From Streptomyces avermitilis MA-4680 = NBRC 14893 (lineage in GTDB: Bacteria; Actinomycetota; Actinomycetes; Streptomycetales; Streptomycetaceae), in NCBI RefSeq assembly GCF_000009765.2, contig NC_003155.5:2976001-3040000 (forward strand): a stretch of DNA of 64,000 nucleotides. The letters are read 5' to 3'. Below, piece after piece: positions 33,049 to 41,626 of the stretch. How positions within the stretch are numbered: position 1 is the stretch's first letter; each line of letters opens with the position of its first letter. Made by a program: the position numbers and the translations under genes. The notes under the pieces are model-generated. The model was not told where the DNA came from and did not search any database. It saw only the letters and a program-made list of their open reading frames with translations.

Positions 33049-35109
33049 TCAGGAATGAAGGGGATTGGCGATGGTGACGTAGACGGACTGGGTGTCGACC
33101 GGGCCGACGAGCTCGTCGAGGCCGTGCAACCGGGTCAGCAGGTTGGCCTTGCAGCGCAGCACGGGTGAGTCGAGCAGGCGGGTCGGCAGCGGTGTGCGCA
33201 GCCGGGCGGGGCCGGTGGCGACATCGGCGAGGAAGCGTCGGAAGGCCGCCAGCAGCAGTTGCTCTTCGGCAAGGTGCTGGGAGCCGAACGCCCCGATGAG
33301 CCCGAGCACGTTGTTGATGCCGAGGTAGTACGCGAAGCGTTCGTCGGTGACCTCGTCGGAGACGAAGGTGTCACTGTGCTCGCCGATGCCGGGCAGCCGG
33401 GCCTCGAGTTCCGCGCGCCGGGACGTACGGAAGTAGTACCCCTGGTTGTCCCGGTAGCGGCCGCCCGTGGGCCAGCCTTCGGGGTCCAGCAGGAGCAGGG
33501 TGTTCTGCTGGTGGGCCTCCAGTGCGATGCCCGCCTCGCTGTCGAGCCACAGCACGGGCCGTACGACCTGCTCCAGATACCGCAGGAACCACTCGGTGGC
33601 CACGGCACCGCGGGGACGGCCCGTGCGGCCGGCGAGCCGGATGATGATCTCGGCGAGCCGCGAGCGCATGACGGGACGGGGCTGTTCGGTGGGCTGGGGC
33701 CAGGGGCGTGGCGAGACGAGCCCGGCGACGCAGGAGACGTCGTCGGTCGGGGCGAACGGGTTGTGGCGGATCATCACGTCGAGCCCGGGGACCGCGTTCC
33801 CGTGCTGGTCGTCGACGGCGAGCCAGGCCGGGTCGCGGACGATGTCGAAGCCGGGGTGCGCTGCCTGCCACTGCTCGCCGAGGCCGCTGCGCAGCAGACG
33901 GTGGACCTCGACGCCCCGGTGCAGTTCCTTGCGGAGGTTCTCCCGGCGGGAGTTGGTGATGCGCAGGCCCAGCGACAGCTTCAGCATGGCCGGGGCGCCG
34001 GTGCGGTGGACGGTGCGGACGGATGAGGTGGGGTGCCACGCGGGGCCATGGGGGCCGAGATCCCGGATCAGTCCGGCGTCGAGCAGCGCGGCGGCCTCGG
34101 GACGGTGCCGGATCTCGCGGATCTGCCAGGGGTGCAGCGGCAGCGCGGCGAACCCGTCGGGCATCGGCAGTCCGTCGCCGGCGAGCCGTGCGGTCAGCTG
34201 CTCGGCGGGCACGGGACGACCGCGCTCGGTCCACGCCGAGTTCGTGGCGAGTACCGGGGGCGCGACGGCCAGCCAGTGCAGGGCGAAGGATCCGCGCAGC
34301 TCGGGTGAGTAGAGGCGGGCTTCGGCCTCGGAGAGGCCCTCGCGGCTCTTCGGCGTGGGGTGCAGCGGGTGTCCGAGCAGCAGCGCCTGTTCGGCGGCGA
34401 GGAAGAGGTCGGGCTCGTCGGCGGGGCGGGCGCGGCGGTCGTCGATGAAGACGGCGGTGCGACGGACGGAGTCGGCGACACGGCCCACCAGGTCGGCGCT
34501 GTGGTCGACGGCGCAGTGGTCGACGGCGCTGTGCGCGGGGCGGGGGGCGCGGCGGCTTCCGGCCGCTTCCCTGGCCAGCAGCGCCACCACCGTCACCGCG
34601 TCGGCCGGCGGGGCCGTCTGCGGCGCGTCCGCGAGGTACGGGAGGCCGAAGCGGTGCCAGCCCGTCGGGGACCAGTGGTGAACGGGGACGAGGAGGGCGG
34701 TGCCCGTGGCGAGCAGGGGGATGCGCAGGGTGCCGTCGTCGGGGGCGACGAGGCCGTTCTCCCGTACCCAGCAGCGCAGCAGGTTCTCGACGGCGGCGGC
34801 CTGGGCGGCGGTCTGGGCTTCGGGATGATCCAGCGGGTCGGCGGTGGTGCCGCGCAGCCGCTCACTCTCCCGAGCCCGTCCAACCGGCGGGGGGACCGAT
34901 TCGGACGCCTGCACAACTGGGGTGCGGACCTCCGGTACGAATACGACCTGGGTCGCTGGTGCGAGCGGGGCCTGGGTCTCAGGTGCCGGCGCGGCCTGAG
35001 CCTCCGATGCGAACACGGCCTGGGGGCCCTGAACGGTCGGGAGCTGGGTGTCGTGGCCTGCTCGCTCGTGAGTGCGGGAGCCGCCGTCGGATGTGGGGGT
35101 GGCGTTCAA
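33049..35109 (-). CDS. NRPS-independent siderophore synthetase (IucA/IucC family)
   Basis: A 686-residue protein. It has the family signatures GHPLHPTPKSREGLSEAEAR, KLSLGLRITNSRRENLRKEL and the FhuF-like C-terminal part WFLRYLEQVVRPVLWLDSEA, then ALEAHQQNTLLLL. It catalyses ATP-dependent amide or ester bond formation between a carboxylate and an amine or alcohol in siderophore assembly. The first about 95 residues are a Pro/Ala/Val/Gln-rich extension before the family core. The start is TTG at 35109 with GAGGAA 6 nt upstream. It sits between the aminotransferase and acyltransferase genes. Confidence 0.92.
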   Translation of the reverse strand: MNATPTSDGGSRTHERAGHDTQLPTVQGPQAVFASEAQAAPAPETQAPLAPATQVVFVPEVRTPVVQASESVPPPVGRARESERLRGTTADPLDHPEAQTAAQAAAVENLLRCWVRENGLVAPDDGTLRIPLLATGTALLVPVHHWSPTGWHRFGLPYLADAPQTAPPADAVTVVALLAREAAGSRRAPRPAHSAVDHCAVDHSADLVGRVADSVRRTAVFIDDRRARPADEPDLFLAAEQALLLGHPLHPTPKSREGLSEAEARLYSPELRGSFALHWLAVAPPVLATNSAWTERGRPVPAEQLTARLAGDGLPMPDGFAALPLHPWQIREIRHRPEAAALLDAGLIRDLGPHGPAWHPTSSVRTVHRTGAPAMLKLSLGLRITNSRRENLRKELHRGVEVHRLLRSGLGEQWQAAHPGFDIVRDPAWLAVDDQHGNAVPGLDVMIRHNPFAPTDDVSCVAGLVSPRPWPQPTEQPRPVMRSRLAEIIIRLAGRTGRPRGAVATEWFLRYLEQVVRPVLWLDSEAGIALEAHQQNTLLLLDPEGWPTGGRYRDNQGYYFRTSRRAELEARLPGIGEHSDTFVSDEVTDERFAYYLGINNVLGLIGAFGSQHLAEEQLLLAAFRRFLADVATGPARLRTPLPTRLLDSPVLRCKANLLTRLHGLDELVGPVDTQSVYVTIANPLHS

Positions 35110-35274
35110 CAGAGTTCCTCGTGGGGCGTTATGGGGCGTTGTGGGGCGTTCGGGCTCGCACGGGGCGAGCCGGGGACACGGGTGATGGGGGGGGCGCTGC
35201 GGGCCGTCCGGGTCGATGCGGCTGGGGCGGGGGAGCCATCCACCGATCCCGCCTCACGCTCCGGCCGTACGCGA

Positions 35275-36729
35275 CTACCCGGCCCGCTCCGAGCGCTGGA
35301 AGCCTCGGCTCCGTTCTGCCCGCCCGCGCGCCACCGCTTCCACCGCGTCCGCGAGTCGGTCCAGCACCGCGGTCGCCTGTTCGTCGCTGATGGTCAGCGG
35401 GGGAAGCAGCCGGACCACGCTCGCGTGCCGGCCGCCCAGTTCGACGATCAGGCCACGCCGCAGACACTCCCGCTGGACCGCGGCCGCCAGTTCGGGCGCG
35501 GCGGGACGCGGGCCCGCGCCGGCCGTGTCCAGGGACGCGAAGTCCCCGGAACCCGGACTCACCGCCTCGCGATCCTCCTCGGCCCGCACCAGCTCGACGC
35601 CGATCATCAATCCCCGACCGCGCACTTCCCCGACACACGGGAACTCCGTCGCGAGTGAGCGGAGTTGGTCGAGCATGCGCGCCCCCAGGGTCTGCGCGCG
35701 TTCGGCGAGGCGGTGCTCGCGGACGTACGCGAGCGTGGCCGTGCCCGCGGCCATGGCGAGCTGGTTGCCGCGGAACGTGCCCGCGTGGGCGCCCGGTTGC
35801 CAGACGTCGAGGTCGTCCCGGTACACGACGACAGCGAGGGGCAGACTGCCGCCGATTGCCTTCGACAGGACCATCACGTCCGGTACGACACCGCTGTGTT
35901 CGACCGCCCAGAACCTTCCGGTACGGCCCACTCCCGTCTGCACCTCGTCCGCGATCAGCGGAATGGACCGGTCCGCGGTGATCGCGCGCATCCGGCGCAG
36001 CCAGGCATCCGGCGCGGGAATCACCCCGCCCTCGCCCTGCACGGGTTCGAGGATCATCCCGGCGGGCAGCGGCACGCCCGACTTGACGTCGTCGAGCAGC
36101 GACTCGGTCCAACGGGCGCCGAGTTCGGCGCCACGTTCGCCGCCGATGCCGAAGGGACAGCGGTAGTCCTGTGGATAGGGCAGGCGCGCCACCCGTCCGT
36201 CGGTCGCGCCCCCGGATGCCTCGAGCGCCCCCGCGGTCATCCCGTGGTACGCGCCGGTGAAGGCGAGCAGTCCGCTGCGCCCGGTGGCCGTACGCACCAG
36301 CTTGAACGCGGCTTCGACGGCGTCCGTCCCGGCCGGCCCGCAGAACTGGACGCGCGCCCGGTCGGCGAGCCCGGCCGGCAGCGTGCGGAACAGCTCGGTG
36401 GTGAACGCGTCCTTGACCGGGGTGGCCAGGTCCAGGACGTGCAGCGGAGCCCCGGAGTCGAGGACCTTCCGGATCGCCTCCAGGACCACCGGGTGGTTGT
36501 GTCCCAGAGCCAGTGTCCCCGCGCCCGAGAGACAGTCGAGGTAGCGGCGCCCGTCGGCCCCCTCGATGGTCAGCCCGCGCGCCCGGACCGGCACGATCGG
36601 CAGGGCGCGCGCATAGGTGCGTGCCGCGGATTCGCGCGCCGACTGACGCCGCAGAATCCCCTCGTGCGCCGCGTGCGCTCCCTCGGCTTCACGTTTCAGG
36701 GACGCCACCGCAGACTTGGTCACAGCCAC
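35275..36729 (-). CDS. class III aminotransferase, diaminobutyrate-2-oxoglutarate type
   Basis: A 484-residue PLP enzyme. The cofactor region is PDVMVLSKAIGGSLPLAVVV, with the Schiff-base Lys in LSKAIGG. GAGTLALGHNHPVVLEAIRK, FCGPAGTDAVEAAFKLVRTA and IADEVQTGVGRTGRFWAVEH are typical of DABA/acetylornithine-type enzymes. It probably makes 2,4-diaminobutyrate, or a related diamine, from a semialdehyde for the siderophore. It is the first gene of the three-gene operon. GTG at 36729 follows GGGAGG; a second GTG lies two codons later. Confidence 0.9.
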   Translation of the reverse strand: MAVTKSAVASLKREAEGAHAAHEGILRRQSARESAARTYARALPIVPVRARGLTIEGADGRRYLDCLSGAGTLALGHNHPVVLEAIRKVLDSGAPLHVLDLATPVKDAFTTELFRTLPAGLADRARVQFCGPAGTDAVEAAFKLVRTATGRSGLLAFTGAYHGMTAGALEASGGATDGRVARLPYPQDYRCPFGIGGERGAELGARWTESLLDDVKSGVPLPAGMILEPVQGEGGVIPAPDAWLRRMRAITADRSIPLIADEVQTGVGRTGRFWAVEHSGVVPDVMVLSKAIGGSLPLAVVVYRDDLDVWQPGAHAGTFRGNQLAMAAGTATLAYVREHRLAERAQTLGARMLDQLRSLATEFPCVGEVRGRGLMIGVELVRAEEDREAVSPGSGDFASLDTAGAGPRPAAPELAAAVQRECLRRGLIVELGGRHASVVRLLPPLTISDEQATAVLDRLADAVEAVARGRAERSRGFQRSERAG

Positions 36730-36860
36730 GACGACAGTTCCTCCCGCTGTTCAGAGGCGAGTTGAGGGAGGGCACTGAACGGACGCGCTGAACACAGGCG
36801 GCAGGCCCCCCGTACGTACCAACGAGACGGCTCGCTCGGGGAAGCGGGTGAGCCGAAGAT

Positions 36861-36974
36861 CCTTGCCGATGGCTGCAGACCTTGCCGATGGCTGGCGACC
36901 TTGCCGAGACCCAAGACCTCGCCGATGGCTGGAGGCCCCGCCGATGCCCGATGGTCCTCGCCCGTGACCGGAGA
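36861..36974. repeat. degenerate 18-20-bp tandem repeats, six units
   Basis: Units begin at 36861, 36880, 36899, 36917, 36936 and 36955, with consensus near CCTTGCCGATGGCTGGAGA. The first two differ at only a few positions near the end. Confidence 0.75.
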
Positions 36975-37140
36975 CCCCATCATGATCGAAGGCCCTTGCC
37001 CGTGACCGCCGTTCTCCGGGTGATCATCTCCGTGACGGAACCGTTGCCGCCCCGTCGGATGTCCCCCACAGCGACCGCATAGTGTGTGGTGCCGTCCGGC
37101 GGAGACGGATGATCATCGGGCTATCGGTTCTCGCGACAGC

Positions 37141-37210
37141 GATAGCGGTCGCGTACCGAGGGGGCCGAATCCGCGCATCCGCACCAAACCGCGGTACGCG
37201 ACCGCGTATC
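37141..37210. promoter_or_regulatory. long inverted repeat upstream of protease gene
   Basis: Arms 37141-37157 and 37193-37210 are complementary except for one inserted C, with a 35-nt spacer. It ends 50 bp before the protease start and could be an operator pair or a leader hairpin. Confidence 0.4.
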
Positions 37211-37260
37211 GCGGTCGCACCCGCAGTACAGATGTCTCTTCACCAGGGGGAGTTCACACC

Positions 37261-38493
37261 ATGCGACCGATTCGCCCGCTCTTCGCCGCTCGCCGAGGGA
37301 GGAGCGCACGCCGCAGGACCTCTCCCGTGCTGGGCGCCGTCGGCCTCGCCACGGCACTCGCGCTGACCGCCACCGCCTGCGACTCGGGCGACGACACCAA
37401 GGCGAGCAGCGAGTCGTCCCCGTCCGCGTCCTCCGCCGGCGACGACAAGATCAAGATCCCGGACGACATCAGGGACAAGCTCAAAGAGCGCGGGATCGAC
37501 ATAGACAAGTGGAAGAACGGCGCCTGGAAGAACTGGAACAGGGACGACTGGCTGCGCGAGGCCAACGAGTACATCAACCCGATCATCAAGGGCCTGTGGG
37601 ACCCGGACCGGATGCGTGACGCCGACGACCCGGACAAGAACAAGGGCGTCGACGACAACGACCTCACCGGCGACCAGGGCGTCACGGACCCGACTCCGGC
37701 GCCGGTGAACGCGAAGGCGGTGCAGGCGGCGTACCACGACAACGCCCCCACCGCGGGCAAGGTCTTCTTCGACGCGCCCGAGGGCACGATGGTCTGTTCG
37801 GCGACCGTGGTCGAGGACCCGGCGCACCCGGGCAAGTCCAACCTCGTGTGGACCGCGGGCCACTGCGTGCACGCCGGCAAGAAGGGCGGCTGGTACCGCA
37901 ACATCGCGTTCGCGCCCGCGTACAACAACGCCGGCCAGACGACCGCCGAGCTGCAGAACGCCACGAAGCAGGAGATAGCTCCGTACGGCGTCTGGTGGGG
38001 CGACTGGGCGCAGACCTCGCAGCAGTGGATCGAGAAGGGCGGCGAGACGGGCGGCGACGGCGCGTCGTACGACTACGCCGTCATCCATGTGACGCCGGAG
38101 AAGGGCGGCGACGGCAAGTCCCTGGAGGAGACGGTCGGTTCGGCCCTTCCGGTGGACTTCAACGCCCCCGCCGTGCCGAAGGTGAGCAGCATCACGGCGA
38201 CCGGCTACCCGGCCGCGGCGCCGTACGACGGGCAGACGCTGTACCAGTGCCAGGACAAGCCGGGCCGGCTGTCCATCGCCAAGTCGGACCCGACGATGTA
38301 CCGCATCGGCTGCACGATGACCGGCGGTTCGTCCGGCGGCGGCTGGGTGGCGACGGGTTCGGACGGCAAGCCCGCGCTCGTGTCCAACACCTCGATCGGC
38401 CCGGTGACTTCGGGCTGGCTGGCCGGCCCACGGCTCGGCCCGGTGGCCAAGGGCGTGTACGACTCGGTCAGCAAGAAGTTCGCGGGTCAGTAG
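37261..38493 (+). CDS. lipoprotein trypsin-like serine protease, copy 1
   Basis: A 410-residue exported protein. An Arg-rich N-terminus is followed by a hydrophobic stretch and the lipobox-like LTATAC, with Cys40 as the lipidated residue. Next comes a Trp/Lys-rich domain (IDKWKNGAWKNW, then NPIIKGLWDPDRM). The chymotrypsin-fold domain has the catalytic His in VWTAGHCVHAG, Asp in SYDYAVIHVTP and Ser in CTMTGGSSGGGW. It is probably attached to the outer face of the membrane. The ATG follows AGGGGGAG. A close paralogue lies downstream in tandem, and a terminator separates the two. Confidence 0.9.
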   Translation: MRPIRPLFAARRGRSARRRTSPVLGAVGLATALALTATACDSGDDTKASSESSPSASSAGDDKIKIPDDIRDKLKERGIDIDKWKNGAWKNWNRDDWLREANEYINPIIKGLWDPDRMRDADDPDKNKGVDDNDLTGDQGVTDPTPAPVNAKAVQAAYHDNAPTAGKVFFDAPEGTMVCSATVVEDPAHPGKSNLVWTAGHCVHAGKKGGWYRNIAFAPAYNNAGQTTAELQNATKQEIAPYGVWWGDWAQTSQQWIEKGGETGGDGASYDYAVIHVTPEKGGDGKSLEETVGSALPVDFNAPAVPKVSSITATGYPAAAPYDGQTLYQCQDKPGRLSIAKSDPTMYRIGCTMTGGSSGGGWVATGSDGKPALVSNTSIGPVTSGWLAGPRLGPVAKGVYDSVSKKFAGQ

Positions 38494-38527
38494 CGCGAGG
38501 GTCTGACAGGAGTCGGACGGACGGACG

Positions 38528-38567
38528 GCGGCGGGGTGGTGGGTGAAAACCTTCACCACCCCGCCGC
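38528..38567 (+). terminator. hairpin terminator between the two protease genes
   Basis: A perfect 14-bp stem (38528-38541 with 38554-38567) begins 35 bp past the stop at 38493. Confidence 0.75.
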
Positions 38568-38688
38568 TGTTCGCCCCCATTCGCCCGGGCATAGTGGAGT
38601 GTCGCGGCCGGGCGGGTTCCACGGAGAGCCACGCCGCCGCCTGACAAGCACATGACAGCACTGCGTTTTCAACGGGGGTTACACAAGC

Positions 38689-39882
38689 ATGCGTTCCGTA
38701 CGTCCGCCCTTCGCGCGCCGGCGCGGGAGGAACACCGTCCTCGCCGCGACCGTCGCGGCCCTGGCGCTCACCGCCACCGCCTGCAACGGCAGCGACGACA
38801 AGGCGAGCGACAAGCCCGAGACCACCACCTCGCAGGCGGCCGGCCAGGACAAGGCCCGGATGCCCGGCGACATCGCCGCCCGGCTCAAGGAGCACGGCGT
38901 CGATGTCGACAAGTGGAAGAACGGCGGCTGGAAGAACTGGGACAAGGACAAGTGGCTCAGTGAGGCCAAGGACTTCGTCAATCCGGTGATCAAGGGGCTG
39001 TGGAAGCCCGAGCGGATGAAGTCCGCCAAGGACCCGGACAAGACGATCTCGGCGAAGGACGCGTCCGCCGACCAGGGCGTCAGCGACCCGGATCCGGCGC
39101 CCGTCGACGCCACGGCCGAGAAGACCCCGTACCACGAGCACGCGGCCCCGGTGGGCAAGGTCTTCTTCGACTCCCCCGAGGGCTCGATGGTCTGTTCGGG
39201 CACCGTCATCAAGGACGTCAACCACCCGGGCAAGTCCAACCTCATATGGACCGCGGGCCACTGCGTGCACGCGGGCGGCAGCGGCGGCTGGTACCGCAAC
39301 ATCGCGTTCGTGCCGGCCTACAACGACCTCGGCAAGTCCGCGGCGGCACTGAGCGACGCCACGTCGTCCGAGGTCGCTCCGTACGGCCAGTGGTGGGCGG
39401 ACTGGGCCTCGACCTCGCACCAGTGGATCTCCGGCGGCGACGAGACGGGCGGCGCGGGCGCGCCCTACGACTACGCGGTACTGCACGTGAAGCCCGAGTC
39501 CGGCTCCAAGTCCCTGGAGGAGACGGTCGGTGCCGCCCTCGACGTGGACTTCTCCGCGCCCTCCGCGCAGGACGTCAGCGCGATGGGCGCGTGGGGCTAC
39601 CCGGCCGCGCCGCCGTACGACGGCCAGCAGATGTTCAAGTGCCTCGACGAGCCCGGCCGGCTCTCGCTCTCCCCGAGTCTGCCGACGATGTACCGCATCG
39701 GCTGCACGATGACCGGCGGTTCGTCCGGCGGCGGCTGGTTCCGGGTCGTCGACGGCGAGACCAAGCTCGTCTCGAACACCTCGATCGGCCCGTCCGACAA
39801 CACCTGGCTGGCGGGTCCGCAGCTGGGCAAGGGCGCCAAGGCGCTGTACGACACCATGAGCGAGCAGTACGGCGGTCGGTGA
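38689..39882 (+). CDS. lipoprotein trypsin-like serine protease, copy 2
   Basis: A 397-residue paralogue of the preceding gene with the same architecture. The lipobox-like LTATAC places the lipidated Cys at 32. The Trp-rich domain has VDKWKNGGWKNW, WLSEAKDFVNPVIKGLW and KPERM. The protease domain has WTAGHCVHAG (His), PYDYAVLHVKP (Asp) and CTMTGGSSGGGW (Ser). It retains GWYRNIAF and APYGQWWADW, shared with copy 1. The start is ATG at 38689, with GGGGG 11 nt upstream. A terminator follows before the convergent hflX. Confidence 0.9.
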   Translation: MRSVRPPFARRRGRNTVLAATVAALALTATACNGSDDKASDKPETTTSQAAGQDKARMPGDIAARLKEHGVDVDKWKNGGWKNWDKDKWLSEAKDFVNPVIKGLWKPERMKSAKDPDKTISAKDASADQGVSDPDPAPVDATAEKTPYHEHAAPVGKVFFDSPEGSMVCSGTVIKDVNHPGKSNLIWTAGHCVHAGGSGGWYRNIAFVPAYNDLGKSAAALSDATSSEVAPYGQWWADWASTSHQWISGGDETGGAGAPYDYAVLHVKPESGSKSLEETVGAALDVDFSAPSAQDVSAMGAWGYPAAPPYDGQQMFKCLDEPGRLSLSPSLPTMYRIGCTMTGGSSGGGWFRVVDGETKLVSNTSIGPSDNTWLAGPQLGKGAKALYDTMSEQYGGR

Positions 39883-39897
39883 CCGCTCCCGTACAAG

Positions 39898-39936
39898 CGG
39901 TAGGCCCGCCCCCTGTGCGAGGGGGCGGGCCTACCG
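39898..39936. terminator. 16-bp perfect hairpin between convergent protease and hflX genes
   Basis: Arms 39898-39913 and 39921-39936 pair perfectly around a 7-nt loop. It lies between the stops at 39882 (+) and 39948 (-), so it is likely bidirectional. Confidence 0.85.
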
Positions 39937-39947
39937 GCTGTGACAGG

Positions 39948-41441
39948 TCAGGCGAGCGGTGCCGGAACGTACGGCGCGAGATCCGCCGCCAGCTCCTCGT
40001 GCACCCGCGCCTTGAGCAGCGTGCCCTCCGGGGTGTGCTCCTCGGAGATCACCTCGCCCTCGGTGTGGGCGCGCGCCACCAGCTTGCCGTGCGTGTACGG
40101 CACGAGCGCCTCGATCTCGACCGACGGCCGCGGCAGCTCGTTGTCGATGAGCGCGAGCAGCTCGGCGATGCCCTGGCCGGTGCGGGCCGAGACGGCGATG
40201 GAGCGCTTCTCGTTCCTCATCAGCCGCTGGAGCACCAGCGGATCGGCCGCGTCCGCCTTGTTGATCACGACGATCTCGGGTACGCCGGTGGCGCCGACGT
40301 CCCTGATCACCTCGCGCACGGCGGCCAGCTGCTCCTCCGGGACCGGGTGCGAACCGTCCACCACGTGCAGGATCAGGTCGGAGTCACCGACCTCCTCCAT
40401 GGTGGAGCGGAAGGCCTCGACCAGGTGGTGCGGCAGGTGCCGTACAAAACCGACCGTGTCGGCCAGCGTGTACAGCCGGCCGCTCGGGGTCTCGGCCCGG
40501 CGCACGGTCGGGTCGAGGGTCGCGAACAGCGCGTTCTCGACGAGCACGCCCGCGCCCGTGAGGCGGTTGAGCAGCGAGGACTTGCCGGCGTTGGTGTAAC
40601 CGGCGATCGCGACTGAAGGAACCTTGTTCCGACGGCGCTCCTGGCGCTTGATCTCGCGGCCCGTCTTCATGTCCGCGATCTCCCGGCGCATCTTCGCCAT
40701 CTTCTCGCGGATCCGCCGACGGTCCGTCTCGATCTTGGTCTCACCGGGGCCACGGGTGGCGAGGCCGCCGCCCTTGCCGCCGCCCATCTGACGGGACAGC
40801 GACTGACCCCAGCCGCGGAGCCTCGGCAGCATGTACTGCATCTGCGCGAGCGCGACCTGCGCCTTGCCCTCTCGGGACTTGGCGTGCTGGGCGAAGATGT
40901 CGAGGATCAGGGCCGTACGGTCGATGACCTTGACCTTGACGACGTCTTCGAGGTGGATGAGCTGGCCGGGGCTGAGCTCACCGTCACAGATGACGGTGTC
41001 GGCGCCGGTCTCCAGGACGATGTCCCGCAGTTCGTTGGCCTTGCCGGAGCCGATGTACGTGGCCGCGTCCGGCTTGTCGCGGCGCTGGACGACGCCGTCG
41101 AGCACGAGCGCACCCGCGGTTTCCGCGAGGGCGGCCAGCTCGGCGAGCGAGTTCTCCGAGTCCTGAATGGTCCCCGAGGTCCAGACACCGACGAGCACGA
41201 CGCGCTCCAGGCGGAGCTGTCGGTACTCGACCTCGGTGACGTCCTCGAGCTCGGTGGAGAGGCCGGCCACACGGCGCAGGGCCGCGCGCTCGGAGCGGTC
41301 GAACTGATCGCCGTCCCGGTCTCCGTCGATCTCCTGGCTCCAGGCGACGTCCTCTTCCATCAGGGCATCGGCCCGAAGACCCTCGGGGTAAGTGTGCGCG
41401 AAGCTCTGCGCGTCCTGGGAAGGGGAAGAAGAGGAGGTCAT
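39948..41441 (-). CDS. hflX: ribosome-associated GTPase HflX
   Basis: A 497-residue protein. The N-terminal HflX subdomain (about 75-250) includes PDAATYIGSGKANELRDIVL and PRLRGWGQSLSRQMGGGKGG, followed by a coiled linker (TRGPGETKIETDRRRIREKM). The G domain has IAGYTNAGKSSLLNRL (G1), LFATLDPT (G2 region), LADTVGFVRHLP (G3) and VVINKADA (G4). It splits stalled 70S ribosomes in other bacteria. An acidic N-terminal extension of about 70 residues is present. ATG at 41441 follows AAGGATC. Confidence 0.95.
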   Translation of the reverse strand: MTSSSSPSQDAQSFAHTYPEGLRADALMEEDVAWSQEIDGDRDGDQFDRSERAALRRVAGLSTELEDVTEVEYRQLRLERVVLVGVWTSGTIQDSENSLAELAALAETAGALVLDGVVQRRDKPDAATYIGSGKANELRDIVLETGADTVICDGELSPGQLIHLEDVVKVKVIDRTALILDIFAQHAKSREGKAQVALAQMQYMLPRLRGWGQSLSRQMGGGKGGGLATRGPGETKIETDRRRIREKMAKMRREIADMKTGREIKRQERRRNKVPSVAIAGYTNAGKSSLLNRLTGAGVLVENALFATLDPTVRRAETPSGRLYTLADTVGFVRHLPHHLVEAFRSTMEEVGDSDLILHVVDGSHPVPEEQLAAVREVIRDVGATGVPEIVVINKADAADPLVLQRLMRNEKRSIAVSARTGQGIAELLALIDNELPRPSVEIEALVPYTHGKLVARAHTEGEVISEEHTPEGTLLKARVHEELAADLAPYVPAPLA

Positions 41442-41626
41442 TGGATCCTTACGTAGCTGGGGACACCGATACGGCGGCGGACATGAACCGTCACCACTCA
41501 CAACGCGTGAGTGCCCCGGGAGATTCCCGGGAACCGTCCCGCCGGGGCTCTGCGCGCCCCCCAGGGGCCCGGCCGCGCCGCCGACCTGAAGATGGTCGCA
41601 CGGAACGGCCCGTCTCGTCACCGGGT

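Larger units (their letters stand above)
36730..37260. other. 531-bp divergent region between the NIS siderophore operon and a protease gene
   Basis: It holds a six-unit 19-bp degenerate repeat (36861-36974) and an inverted repeat (37141-37210). I looked for the actinobacterial iron box (TTAGGTTAGGCTAACCTAA-like) and saw none. No gene is supported. Confidence 0.55.

Noticed and set aside
36730..37260. Iron box for the siderophore operon
   Set aside because: I searched by eye for a TTAGGTTAGGCTAACCTAA-like palindrome on both strands and found none. A matrix scan would be decisive.
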